This document shows, in pieces, positions 1 through 8,478 of a stretch of DNA of 9,172 bases. The position numbers and the translations under genes were made by a program. The notes beneath the pieces are model-generated. The model worked only from the letters and a program-made list of their open reading frames with translations. It searched no databases and was not told the DNA's origin. Position 1 is the first letter of the stretch, and each line of letters opens with the position of its first letter. Origin of the DNA: Candidatus Geohydrothermomicrobium daggyaiense (GTDB lineage Bacteria > Actinomycetota > Geothermincolia > Fen-727 > JACVIW01); contig JACVIW010000079.1 of assembly GCA_015711695.1 (NCBI GenBank), positions 1 through 9,172 of the forward strand. Direction: 5' to 3'.

Positions 1-1536
1 ATCCGGGAGCACCTCGGATCAGACCGAGTCTTTGACGTCATTGGCGATATATTGGTAGGTAAGAGCCTTAAGGACTTGATTCTCGATGCTATTGCGAATA
101 GACGCACGATGGAGGATATTTTAAAGGACTTTGAGAGAATTCCGGATGAGGAGGCGATAAAAAAGGTCAAGGAAGCCAGACTCGAAGGCCTTGCCACTCG
201 CCATATCGACCTTCAAAAGATACTTGGAGAGCAGCGGGCTGCCAAAGAAAACAAGCTTGTTCCGGAATATATAGAAGAGTTTTTCAAACGAAGCGCCAAA
301 TTGCTGGATATCAAGATGGAAAAAAGGATGGATTCGTCCTCTAAAAACACGCGATGTTATTTTTGGCGGATATCTTCGATCCCATTCGATATAAGAAATC
401 AACCAAATGAATTCAAGAACAAATATGGCGAAGTTCAAAAAGAATATGCCAAAGTTTCATTTGATAAGGATATCGCCTTCAATGGCCAGGCCGAATTCGT
501 GGCCATGGGCCACCCGCTTCTGGAAGCAGTGGTTAAGGAAATCTTGAATCGGTATTCAACTGAAGCTCAAGAAGGAGCCCTGTTCATCGACCCCGATGGT
601 CTCCGAGATGGCATTATCTGGTTTCTTGAAGCAGAGATACTTGACGGAAATAACAATGTTGCCGGAAAAAGGCTTTTTGCCGTCTTCCAAGATAAGGATA
701 ACTCCCTTAATTTTATTCATCCCTCAGTTCTCTGGGATTTAAAACCTGCTTCCGATTTGGTCTCTTGCTCTTCATTGCCATTGGATGCCGATGCAGTGAG
801 GTCATTCGTCATAAGCCAGGGGCTTGAGAAATATAAAGAAGAGCTATTGAATATCCGCACCCGAAACGCAGCCATAAAACAGAAATACGGTATTCGTTCT
901 TTAGAATCGATGATTCTTGACTCAGAGGCAAAGCTTTCTGACTATGAAACGAGAAAAATGAAGGGCGAGACTATTCCCGATGTCGTTATTCAAAATGAAA
1001 TTCGAAAAAAAGAGGATTTGGAGCGGAAAAAGCAAAATTTGCTTAAAGAAATCGAAGCCGATGTTCATCTTTATCCGACGTCACCGAAAATAATAAGCGC
1101 CATCAGAGTAATACCCCAAAAGCCTCCAGATAAAGCTGCCTCCGAAGAAGACGAATTGATAACCTCCGAGGAGATCGAGCAAATCGGCATGAAGGTGGCG
1201 ATTGAATATGAGAAAAAATGTGGGCGGGTGCCTGAAGACGTCCATAATGCCAATCTTGGATATGACATTAGGTCCAAAGACCAGGAAGATAATTTTAGAT
1301 ACATTGAGGTAAAGGCGCGGGCTACAACCGGTTTTATTGAACTAACGCCTAATGAATGGTTTATGGCCCGTCGGTTAGAGAATGAATATTGGCTTTATAT
1401 CGTTCAGAATGCCGCCTCCTCCCCTGAACTTTTTATCATTCAGAATCCAGCAGCCAAGCTTTCCCCCGAAGAAAGGGTTGAAATAGTACGGTATATCATC
1501 AAGGAATGGAAAGAAAAAGCCGAGGTGGCTCAATGA
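1..1536 (+). CDS. SNF2-type helicase, C-terminal part, with DUF3883 (NOV_C) domain; 5' end outside window
   Basis: The frame is open from base 1. The codons before 52 read IREHLGSDRVFDVIGDIL, the kind of sequence that directly follows the helicase C domain in large SNF2-like defence helicases, so 52 (a TTG) is not the true start and the motor domains lie upstream. Residue numbers below count from 52. Residues 145-165 include the GHPLLEAVV element common in this helicase group. Residues 265-337 are charged and probably coiled coil. Residues 373-468 look like DUF3883, with E385, D405 (GYDI) and E419-V-K421 (YIEVKAR) placed like PD-(D/E)XK nuclease residues. The stop at 1534-1536 overlaps the methyltransferase start as ATGA, so the two genes are probably translationally coupled. 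The gene is lower in GC than the next two. Expected role: ATP-dependent translocation on, and perhaps cleavage of, foreign DNA. The helicase assignment rests on C-terminal features and context, because the Walker motifs are not visible. Confidence 0.85.
   Translation: MREHLGSDRVFDVIGDILVGKSLKDLILDAIANRRTMEDILKDFERIPDEEAIKKVKEARLEGLATRHIDLQKILGEQRAAKENKLVPEYIEEFFKRSAKLLDIKMEKRMDSSSKNTRCYFWRISSIPFDIRNQPNEFKNKYGEVQKEYAKVSFDKDIAFNGQAEFVAMGHPLLEAVVKEILNRYSTEAQEGALFIDPDGLRDGIIWFLEAEILDGNNNVAGKRLFAVFQDKDNSLNFIHPSVLWDLKPASDLVSCSSLPLDADAVRSFVISQGLEKYKEELLNIRTRNAAIKQKYGIRSLESMILDSEAKLSDYETRKMKGETIPDVVIQNEIRKKEDLERKKQNLLKEIEADVHLYPTSPKIISAIRVIPQKPPDKAASEEDELITSEEIEQIGMKVAIEYEKKCGRVPEDVHNANLGYDIRSKDQEDNFRYIEVKARATTGFIELTPNEWFMARRLENEYWLYIVQNAASSPELFIIQNPAAKLSPEERVEIVRYIIKEWKEKAEVAQ
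1522..1528 (+). promoter_or_regulatory. Ribosome binding site deciding the methyltransferase start
   Basis: GAGGTGG lies 4 nt before ATG 1533 and inside the end of the helicase gene. It favours 1533 over the in-frame ATG at 1506, whose extra residues (MERKSRGGS) look like out-of-frame read-through of the helicase end and are not typical of the family. Starting at 1533 gives MRKSFIEVDFPVKA, a usual DUF1156 N-terminus. Confidence 0.75.
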
Positions 1537-4226
1537 GAAAATCCTTTATTGAAGTAGATTTTCCGGTCAAAGCGGTCAGCGAGGAATCGGTCCGGGAAAA
1601 AAATATCCGCCACGGGCACATCTCAACGCTTCATATCTGGTGGGCAAGGCGGCCTCTGGCTGCCTCCAGGGCGAGTATATACGCTGCGCTTACTCCCGAG
1701 CCCGGGGATGAAAAGAAGCGCGAGGAGCGCAAGAAGTTCATAGCAGAGCTCTGCAAGTGGGAGAACTCCAACAATAAGGTGCTTATCGAAAAAGCGAGGA
1801 AGGACATACTGGAGGCGAACGGTGGGGTTCCCCCGAGGGTACTCGATCCCTTTGCCGGGGGAGGAGCTATTCCCCTTGAGGCTCTGCGCCTGGGATGTGA
1901 GACCTATGCATCCGACCTCAACCCTGTTGCTGTGTTAATCGAGAAGGCGACCCTGGAATACCCTCAAAAATACTGCAGACCGGTAAAAATCAAAGCAGAC
2001 AATCTGGAGGGGGAGATAGAAGTAAATCCCCTGCTCGAAGACGTGAGGAAATGGGGAAAGTGGGTGCTGGAGGAAACCAGAAATGAGCTTGCGGGGTTCT
2101 ATCCACCCGACCCTGACGGAAGCGTTCCTGTTGGCTATATCTGGGCTCGTACGGTAAGGTGCCAGAACCCTGGCTGTGGAGCTGAGATCCCTCTCATGCG
2201 ACAAACTTGGCTTGCAAGGAAGAGCAACAAGAAGGTTGCATTGCGCGTCCTGGTGAACCGCAAGAAAAATCCACCTTTTATAGAGTTCGAGGTGGTGCGT
2301 GATGAAGAAATCGACTTCGATCCATCAAAGGGCACCATCTCTCGCGCCAACGTGATCTGCCCGGCCTGCGGAAGCGGTATAGAAGCCAAAACATTACGCA
2401 GGGAAGCCCGGCAGGGGAGAATGGGTGAGCGCATGGTGGCGGTGGTTCTTAAACACCCAGACCGTCCCGGCAAGATATACAGGGTGGCGACCGAAAGGGA
2501 TATGAAGCCTTTCCGCGCGGCAGAAAAAGCCCTGGAGGTTAAGCGAAAAAAACTCATGGAAGAATGGGGAATTGACCCTTTACCGGATGAACTGATGCCA
2601 CCAAAAGGACCCCGGGGATTCTGCGTGCAGAGGTATGGTATGACCAGATGGGGAGACATTTTCAACCCCCGCCAGAAACTCACATTGTTAACGCTCATTA
2701 GTAACTTTCGCCGTATGGACGACGGAGTGCAGTCAGAAAAGGGTGTTCAGGAACGCAGCCGTTCATTAAAGACATATCTAGCGTTGGCTGCAGATATGAC
2801 AGTTGCGGGCACAAACTCCCTTACCCGTTGGAAAGTTGGTTCTGAAGCAATAATAAACCTTTACTCCAGACAAGCACTGTCTATGGTTTGGGATTATATA
2901 GAAAATAATCCCTTCAGTTTTTCCACTGGTGGATATGAGCAAGGTATGGATTATTATCTTAAGGTCATAGATCATTTAAGCAAAGTGAATGCGACTCCAG
3001 CTACTATCGAACAAGCTTCTGCTCAATCTCTACCGTTTAAGGACAATTATTTCAACGCAGTATTCACCGACCCCCCCTACTATGACAATGTACCCTATTC
3101 CTACCTCTCGGACTTTTTCTACGTGTGGCTAAAGAGAAGCATTGGCGATCTTTATCCTGAATTGTTCGCAACACCGTTAACCCCTAAATCAAACGAGATA
3201 GTCGCCTATTCCCACCAAGAAGGGGGTTATGAAGCGGGGAAAAAACGTTTCGAGGAGATGCTCACTGAAAGCTTCAAAGAGATTTACCGCGTGTTGAAAG
3301 ACGATGGCATCGCTTGCATAGTCTTCGCCCATAAATCAACGGAGGCCTGGGAATCAATTATAAACGCTCTCTTGAACTCAGGACTCTATTTAACGGCATC
3401 ATGGCCTGTAAAAACGGAGATGCAGTCACGGCTCCGAGCGAAAGAATCTGCCGCTTTAGCCTCATCCATCTATATGGTTTGCCGCAAGCGAAAAGAAGGG
3501 AAAACCGCCTATTTCAACGAGATAAAAGCTGACATAGAGAAGCGCGTCCACGAAAAACTCGAGCAGTTCTGGAAGGAGGGCATCAGCGGTTCCGATTTCT
3601 TCATCTCCGCCATCGGTCCCGCCGTTGAGGTCTTCGGGAAATACGAAAGGGTGGAGAAGCTCTCCGGCGAGCGTGTCACGATATCGGAGCTTCTGGAATA
3701 CGTGCGCAAGGTGGTAAGCGAATACGCTCTCTCCCGCATCCTTGAAAAACCTCAGCTGGGCGGAATAGACGTTCAAGCCCGCTTCTACCTTCTATGGAGG
3801 TGGACCTACAACACCGCCAGAGTACACTTCGATGACGCCCGCAAACTCTCCCAGGCGGTGGGTATTGAGCTCACCGAGTACTGGAACCGGGGATTCATAA
3901 AGAAGGAGAAAGAGTTTATAAAGGTTCTTTCCGCAAGTGACCGGGGACGGGACTTTTTAAAGAGGGCTCCGGAAAACATGGTGGACTTACTCCATCAGGT
4001 TCTGCTTTACTGGTCGAGGAACGACCGCAAAGCAATCTCCGAGCTTCTGGCTCGAACAGGGCATGCCAAAAACGATGATTTCTGGCGCCTGGCACAGGCA
4101 ATAGCTGAAGTCCTGCAGGACGGGGAAAAGGAAAAGCAGATGCTACAGGGTTTTCTCTACGGGAGGGAAAGCTATGTGAAGGCTGCCCGCGGTGCTTCAT
4201 CGGAGCAGGAAAGCTTGTTTGAATAA
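1533..4226 (+). CDS. DUF1156-family (COG1743) adenine-specific DNA methyltransferase with Zn ribbon
   Basis: Full length at 897 aa. It is predicted to transfer a methyl group from SAM to an exocyclic amino group of DNA, most likely N6 of adenine. The DUF1156 N-terminus includes HIWWARRPLAASRA (34-47). SAM motif I is DPFAGGG (105-111), followed by the acidic ASDLNP (126-131). Four cysteines, C210, C215, C276 and C279, form a likely zinc ribbon. Catalytic motif IV is DPPYYD (513-518), with later strand motif GIACIVFAH (592-600). Motif I comes first and is separated from DPPY by about 400 residues, an alpha-like order in which the insert could recognise the target. The C-terminal third (RFYLLWRWTYN and following) is typical of the family. 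The gene overlaps the helicase gene by ATGA and precedes the DUF499 ATPase by 14 nt, so it is read as the modification part of a defence operon. The target site cannot be read from the sequence. COG1743 proteins also include DrmMI of class 1 DISARM. Confidence 0.93.
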   Translation: MRKSFIEVDFPVKAVSEESVREKNIRHGHISTLHIWWARRPLAASRASIYAALTPEPGDEKKREERKKFIAELCKWENSNNKVLIEKARKDILEANGGVPPRVLDPFAGGGAIPLEALRLGCETYASDLNPVAVLIEKATLEYPQKYCRPVKIKADNLEGEIEVNPLLEDVRKWGKWVLEETRNELAGFYPPDPDGSVPVGYIWARTVRCQNPGCGAEIPLMRQTWLARKSNKKVALRVLVNRKKNPPFIEFEVVRDEEIDFDPSKGTISRANVICPACGSGIEAKTLRREARQGRMGERMVAVVLKHPDRPGKIYRVATERDMKPFRAAEKALEVKRKKLMEEWGIDPLPDELMPPKGPRGFCVQRYGMTRWGDIFNPRQKLTLLTLISNFRRMDDGVQSEKGVQERSRSLKTYLALAADMTVAGTNSLTRWKVGSEAIINLYSRQALSMVWDYIENNPFSFSTGGYEQGMDYYLKVIDHLSKVNATPATIEQASAQSLPFKDNYFNAVFTDPPYYDNVPYSYLSDFFYVWLKRSIGDLYPELFATPLTPKSNEIVAYSHQEGGYEAGKKRFEEMLTESFKEIYRVLKDDGIACIVFAHKSTEAWESIINALLNSGLYLTASWPVKTEMQSRLRAKESAALASSIYMVCRKRKEGKTAYFNEIKADIEKRVHEKLEQFWKEGISGSDFFISAIGPAVEVFGKYERVEKLSGERVTISELLEYVRKVVSEYALSRILEKPQLGGIDVQARFYLLWRWTYNTARVHFDDARKLSQAVGIELTEYWNRGFIKKEKEFIKVLSASDRGRDFLKRAPENMVDLLHQVLLYWSRNDRKAISELLARTGHAKNDDFWRLAQAIAEVLQDGEKEKQMLQGFLYGRESYVKAARGASSEQESLFE

Positions 4227-4233
4227 AGGAGGT
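4225..4233 (+). promoter_or_regulatory. Strong ribosome binding site of the DUF499 gene
   Basis: AAAGGAGGT overlaps the TAA stop of the methyltransferase (4224-4226) and ends 7 nt before ATG 4241. It is a near-perfect anti-SD match, and its position makes reinitiation by ribosomes finishing the upstream gene likely. It fixes the start at 4241. Confidence 0.85.
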
Positions 4234-4240
4234 TCTATAG

Positions 4241-6889
4241 ATGGCGCTACCAAACTGGTGGCAGGTTGCAAAACCCCACGCCGATATCATTAAGGGCGAA
4301 CTGGACGAGGCGGTCTTCGCTGCGGACCTGGGGGATGTGATCTCTGGCAGGGCTCCGCAGGAATACAGGGATACCGATCTATTCTTCCGCAAGACCTACC
4401 TCACCAGGGGACTTCATAATCTTCTCGAGGGCGTGCTGGGGAGGCTCGCGGGCGGTAAGGGAAGCGGGGTTATTCAGCTTCAGACTCCCTTTGGTGGGGG
4501 AAAGACCCACGCCCTGCTCGCGCTTTATCACACGGTGAAAAACAGGGAGGCATGCTCTCGTTTTGAGAACGTGAGGATACTGGCTGAGGGCATTCCGCCG
4601 GACACAAAGGTGTCGTGCTTTGTGGGAACACATGCCGATCCACTGAAGGGCAAGACCCCATGGGGCTCGATCGCCCACCAGCTCGGTTGCTATGACCTGA
4701 TAAAGGAACACGACAAAAAAAGAGTTGCACCCGGAAAGGAGGTGCTCTCCCGTATCTTCGAAGCATCGGGTCCAGCTCTTATTTTGATAGATGAACTTCT
4801 CGAATATGCGGTCAAAGCGGCCCGCGCCGAGGAGGCAGCAGGAACGGAGCGCGGCCAGGTGCTCGCTTTCCTGCAGGAGCTCACAGAGGTAGTCTCTGTC
4901 TCCTCCCGGCTGGTGCTGGTGCTCACCCTTCCTTCCAGCGCGCTCGAGCACTACGACGAGGAAGCCGAGAAAGTTTTGCATCAGCTGCAGAAGATATCTG
5001 GCAGGGTGGAAGCGACGTTCACACCCGTGGAGGGGGTGGAGATATATGAGGTTATACGCGCCCGCCTTTTTGAGGACCTGGGCGAGGCGTCAAAGCGTAA
5101 AGAGGTAGCCTCAGCTTACCTGGATCTTTACCGGAAAATGGGAAACGACGCTCCCGCAGAGACTCGGGAAGTCTCATACAGGGAAAGAATTGAGAGGGCA
5201 TATCCCTTCCATCCCGAACTGATCGATGTCCTCTACGAGCGCTGGGGCTCCTTCCCCACTTTCCAGCGCACCCGGGGTGTGTTGCGCCTGCTGGGTCTCG
5301 CTGTGCAGGACCTCTGGGAGAAAAAAGCGGTGTCGCCACTTATTCATTCCTCCCTGCTCAGACTGGACAACGCCAGGGTGCGCATGGAGTTCGTGAAGCA
5401 TATCGGGAACCAGTACGAATCAGTGGTGGCGGCAGATATTGCTGGGCCTGGAGCCAAAACTGCGAAGATAGATGCCGAAATGGGCTCGGAGTATGCCATC
5501 TACGACATAGCGCAGGGCATAGCCACCTCGGTTTTTCTCTACTCTTTCAGCGGGGCGGAAAGAAGGGGCATTACCCTTCCGCAATTGCGGGTGGCTCTGG
5601 TGAGAGAGGGTATTCCCACCACTATCGTGGGAGACGCGGTTAAGAGGCTTGAGGAAGAACTCTGGTTTTTCCATGCCGAGGGTAACCTCTTTTATTTCAC
5701 CAATCAACCCAACCTTAACCGGGTGCTCATCGACCGCGAGGAGATGGTAGTCGAGGGCATCTGGGACGCCTTGGAGGCGGAGCTTCGCAGGATGGCGGGG
5801 AGGGAGTTCGAAGTGCTGATATGGCCCCGCCAGCCGCAGGACATCCCCGATGGGCAGAAAATAAAGCTTGCCATCCTATCCCCTGAGTTCAAATACCCCG
5901 GTAAGAATACCGAGGATTTCGTTTTCCAGCTTTTCGCGGGGTCGGGAAAGGCTTACCGCGCTTTTCGCAACACGCTTCTGGTTTTGGCACTTGATTCAAG
6001 CCAGTGGGATGGCCTGTTTAATATCATAAAGCGCTACCTTGCTCTTAAATTACTGCAAGAAGACGAGAAGTTCAAGGCGTCACTGTCTCCTGCTGATGTC
6101 AGAGAGCTTGAAAAGAAGGACAAAGAGGCGAAAGAGGAGGTTTCCCATCGAATTTTCAATGCTTACAGGCATCTGGCAGTAAGCTCTTCATCGGGAGCGA
6201 GGTGGTTTGATATGGGCATGGCCCCCTTGGGAACAGGAACATCTTTATCATTCAGGGTCAAGGAATACCTTCGTGACCAGGAGCTGCTCCTGGACACTAT
6301 CTCGGGCAGGGCGATAATTGACAAGGCATTTGCAAAAAACGAGGTTGAGAAGCCTTTGAATGAGGTTTATAACTTGTTTCTCACTACACCTGGAATGCCC
6401 ATGCTGCAGAGCTTCGAGGCGCTTGCATTATCCGTGAAGACTGCGGTGAAGTCGGGAGAGCTGGGTTTGGCTATCGGAGGCTCCGTGTTTTTCAAGGAAA
6501 ATGTTGATGATATACCCAAGGACGCTATAGTTCTCACTTCCGGGGAAGCGGATAAGCGTAAGAAAGAGCATGAAATTGTCTGGATACAAGACTCTGAAGG
6601 CGGGCAAGATGCTGAAACTAGACCCGGATCGGAGACCACCGTGACTCCAGATACAATACGTAAGGTGTGGATAAAGGCGAATATACCCTCTGAGCACATC
6701 TCCAGCCTCATCAACGGTGTGATTAATCCCCTGAAGGGTGAGGGCGGTACCCTTGATGTTGTTGTGGAAATCACCGCCAATTCCCAAAAGGGGTTCCCCC
6801 GCCATACGCTGGACACCAAAGTGAAAGAAACATTGCAACAGATTTGCTCTGGTTTTGACTACAATGAGTATAAAGCAACGTGTGAGTAG
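4241..6889 (+). CDS. DUF499-family (COG1483) P-loop ATPase
   Basis: Full length at 882 aa, cytoplasmic, with no signal peptide or membrane segment seen. The N-terminus (NWWQVAKPHADIIKGELDEA) and the segment LFFRKTYLTRGLHNLL (47-62) are typical of DUF499. Walker A is FGGGKTH (84-90). Walker B is LILIDELLEYA (180-190), with D184 and E185 as Mg and catalytic residues. LVLVLTLPS (224-232) sits where a sensor strand would be. FQRTRGVLRLLGLAVQDLW (341-359) is a conserved family block with arginines that could act in trans. The C-terminal domain (about 809-882, from VWIKANIP) ends in a beta-rich segment and helix. Family members occur beside DUF1156 methyltransferases and large helicases in presumed anti-phage loci; the exact biochemical role is not known to me. 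ATP hydrolysis is well supported by motifs, and a defence role is inferred from its neighbours. It is the last intact gene of the operon. Confidence 0.92.
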   Translation: MALPNWWQVAKPHADIIKGELDEAVFAADLGDVISGRAPQEYRDTDLFFRKTYLTRGLHNLLEGVLGRLAGGKGSGVIQLQTPFGGGKTHALLALYHTVKNREACSRFENVRILAEGIPPDTKVSCFVGTHADPLKGKTPWGSIAHQLGCYDLIKEHDKKRVAPGKEVLSRIFEASGPALILIDELLEYAVKAARAEEAAGTERGQVLAFLQELTEVVSVSSRLVLVLTLPSSALEHYDEEAEKVLHQLQKISGRVEATFTPVEGVEIYEVIRARLFEDLGEASKRKEVASAYLDLYRKMGNDAPAETREVSYRERIERAYPFHPELIDVLYERWGSFPTFQRTRGVLRLLGLAVQDLWEKKAVSPLIHSSLLRLDNARVRMEFVKHIGNQYESVVAADIAGPGAKTAKIDAEMGSEYAIYDIAQGIATSVFLYSFSGAERRGITLPQLRVALVREGIPTTIVGDAVKRLEEELWFFHAEGNLFYFTNQPNLNRVLIDREEMVVEGIWDALEAELRRMAGREFEVLIWPRQPQDIPDGQKIKLAILSPEFKYPGKNTEDFVFQLFAGSGKAYRAFRNTLLVLALDSSQWDGLFNIIKRYLALKLLQEDEKFKASLSPADVRELEKKDKEAKEEVSHRIFNAYRHLAVSSSSGARWFDMGMAPLGTGTSLSFRVKEYLRDQELLLDTISGRAIIDKAFAKNEVEKPLNEVYNLFLTTPGMPMLQSFEALALSVKTAVKSGELGLAIGGSVFFKENVDDIPKDAIVLTSGEADKRKKEHEIVWIQDSEGGQDAETRPGSETTVTPDTIRKVWIKANIPSEHISSLINGVINPLKGEGGTLDVVVEITANSQKGFPRHTLDTKVKETLQQICSGFDYNEYKATCE

Positions 6890-7065
6890 CTTGACCTTGA
6901 TAAGCTTAATTTTTAGGGCTAAAGAAACATGAAACCAATCCAAAGAACACCGGTAGCCTTTTCTTAAAAGAATATGATTCTTGAGTAATGCTGTTTCCAT
7001 TACTTTTGATCATCCCGCAATAGCCTCTCTTTTATGGCTCTCAATTGAAGATTAGGTCGTGATAG
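6890..7065. other. Gap after the operon, no gene seen
   Basis: No convincing coding frame on either strand. The only structures seen are a weak 5-bp dyad that straddles the DUF499 stop and precedes a short T run (6888-6914), and the small palindrome AAGAAT-ATG-ATTCTT (6968-6982). Neither is strong enough to call a terminator. Confidence 0.5.
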
Positions 7066-7251
7066 GCGGGTACTTTTTGTGCCGCCGAGGAAATCGGTAA
7101 ATCCTGTGATGTTTCTTTCATCTCACCGGAACGTGCGAAAAGCATCACGTCTATATTCAAAAAGATCGATGGTCTTGTGATAGACAGGCTGGTTCTTGTG
7201 TATCACGGAAATCGGGCGGAAGAGAAAAGATGCCAGAAGTACTATCTCTAA
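7066..7251 (+). pseudogene. Protein-like remnant A, unidentified
   Basis: An open run of 61 codons begins right after TGA and TAG stops in the same frame and ends with TAA at 7249-7251. It has no suitable start codon or ribosome binding site. The translation has a balanced composition, for example SFISPERAKSITSIFKKIDG and LVIDRLVLVYHGNRAEEK. This resembles alternating strand and helix more than random sequence. I do not recognise the family. It may be the 3' end of a broken gene that once followed the DUF499 gene, but a chance open frame cannot be excluded. Confidence 0.3.
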
Positions 7252-7422
7252 AGGCATTTCGTGTAAGCAATATTAATATTCCCGAAAATACCATGGAAAA
7301 AATACTTTAGCCAGGCATGGGAAAAACGTTAATTCTGTCTGTTTCCTTGTATTTTTAGATGTTTCAGCAACCCTGCATGAATTCTCGTGTCAGATAAAAC
7401 TCTCACACGCAACGCTTACTGA

Positions 7423-7804
7423 TATTCAAAAGAGAAAACGATTAAAGATAAGCAAGCCTTAAAGCGTCTGGTTAAGCCAGCCGATATCGATAGGTTTAAG
7501 TTCAATAAGAATTTGACAAAAGCGTTTTATGATGCAAAGTCAGGAAACAATATATGCAAGAGAGTAAAAACAAAAGTGTAAGACGTGCCATCCATGCAAT
7601 TTGTGGCTGAAATGCAATGTTGATGATTGGATTTCCCATGAGCAAGCATATATTGACCTAATAATAACTTTTGAGAACACGTTAGAAAATCTTCGTGGTG
7701 CAAGGGATTTCGCTTATAAGATCTCTTTTCTAATATGTGGATGCTACGGAAGTATTTTGAAAATAGGTGCCAGGCAGTTGAACGGGAAATCCATTGCAAA
7801 TTAA
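7423..7804 (+). pseudogene. Remnant B, two adjoining frames joined by one apparent frameshift, unidentified
   Basis: A first run (7423-7581) follows a TGA and reads lysine-rich protein such as LVKPADIDRFKFNKNLTKAF, ending at TAA 7579-7581. A second run in the next frame (7568-7804) overlaps it and continues with a cysteine cluster, CKTCHPCNLWLKC. It then has a helical segment (TFENTLENLRGARDFAYKIS) and a further CGC, ending at TAA 7802-7804. Sharing strand and order, the two look like one gene of about 125 codons broken near 7570. The Cys spacing (C-x2-C-x2-C-x5-C) could be a metal-binding knuckle. No ribosome binding site or good start is present (only TTG 7601 inside the second run). The family is not recognised and no function is proposed. 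Confidence 0.3.
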
Positions 7805-7814
7805 AGCGGATGTA

Positions 7815-7829
7815 AATTCCTGAACAATT
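7815..7829 (-). repeat. Inverted, shorter copy of the 8479/8556 repeat
   Basis: AATTCCTGAACAATT on the + strand matches the reverse complement of 8491-8505 at 14 of 15 positions. AATTCCTG recurs at 7831-7838. Such a match is short enough to arise by chance in AT-rich DNA, so its significance depends on finding other copies. Confidence 0.3.
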
Positions 7830-7857
7830 GAATTCCTGTAATAAAGCTAAGAATTAA

Positions 7858-8316
7858 TTATGCATACGGAAAAGTGCTGGAAATATGCCAAGAAGCTTGT
7901 CGGAGTGCATAGATATTATCTATTTATCTATTATCTGGCTGCTTGATGTTCCCTTCAATAGTGAAGAACCCATTTTAAGACGAAGGTTATTAGATTTATA
8001 GCGATGATGAAATACGTTTACGTTCAATTGATAAACTTCATGACCGTGGAAACCTGAAAAAGCCCTGTAAAATAGCAGGCAAGAAAACCAGCTTTACTTT
8101 GCTGGCGGCATACTCTTTAAAAAACCCCTAGCATCTGGTGAGGCAAAGACCAATCAGAGAGTATTACGAGCTGAAGTGGACTCTTGCTGGAAGGCGGTTG
8201 AAAAAAGATTGGAAGTGGGTAGACCAGGAGCACCGACGGTCAACAAATGGTCAGGATTGCTATACGTGGCTGAGGAAAACCGGGCGAAGCATAGAACAAG
8301 CGAGTTGTTTGAATAA
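7858..8316 (+). pseudogene. Remnant C, three overlapping frames, unidentified
   Basis: Three + strand open runs follow one another. The first is 7858-8001, ending PFNSEEPILRRRLLDL. The second is 7994-8131, with YSDDEIRLRSIDKLHDRGNL and CKIAGKKTSFTLL. The third is 8071-8316, which is 81 codons with no ATG. The third is the most protein-like, with FAGGILFKKPLASGEAK, a helix around VLRAEVDSCWKAVEKRLEVG, and the charged end NRAKHRTSELFE. A shift near 7994-8001 and another at 8071-8131 would restore one product of about 150 residues. There is no start or ribosome binding site. The family is not recognised. It lies between an inverted 15-nt repeat pair (7815-7829 and 8491-8505), which leaves open a decayed mobile element. 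A shorter GTG-started frame at 8138-8326 overlaps it and looks less natural. Confidence 0.33.
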
Positions 8317-8478
8317 TCGCAGGTAAAACGCAATTCCAGCCACCGGAGGCAACTGCCTAAAACCGAGGAAAATGGCATTCTTAAATCCATTGATCCAAAA
8401 ATCTGCAGCACAGTCCGTAAGCGTTTTGACCATGCGTTTCTTATCCAAGTAACCAGCGTGCATAAGCAACTCCCCGGG

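Noticed and set aside
3916..4392. 158-codon minus-strand frame
   Set aside because: It is opposite the end of the methyltransferase and start of the ATPase; its low-complexity Ser/Pro-rich translation is typical of an antisense shadow.
6888..6914. AGCTT/AAGCT dyad followed by TAATTTTT after the DUF499 stop
   Set aside because: Only 5 bp with two G-C pairs and a 9-nt loop; too weak to call an intrinsic terminator.
6428..7000. 190-codon minus-strand frame
   Set aside because: It lies mostly opposite the well-supported DUF499 gene, with no ribosome binding site or recognisable domain.
8138..8326. 62-codon GTG-started + strand frame
   Set aside because: No ribosome binding site, and the overlapping frame ending at 8316 has a more protein-like composition.
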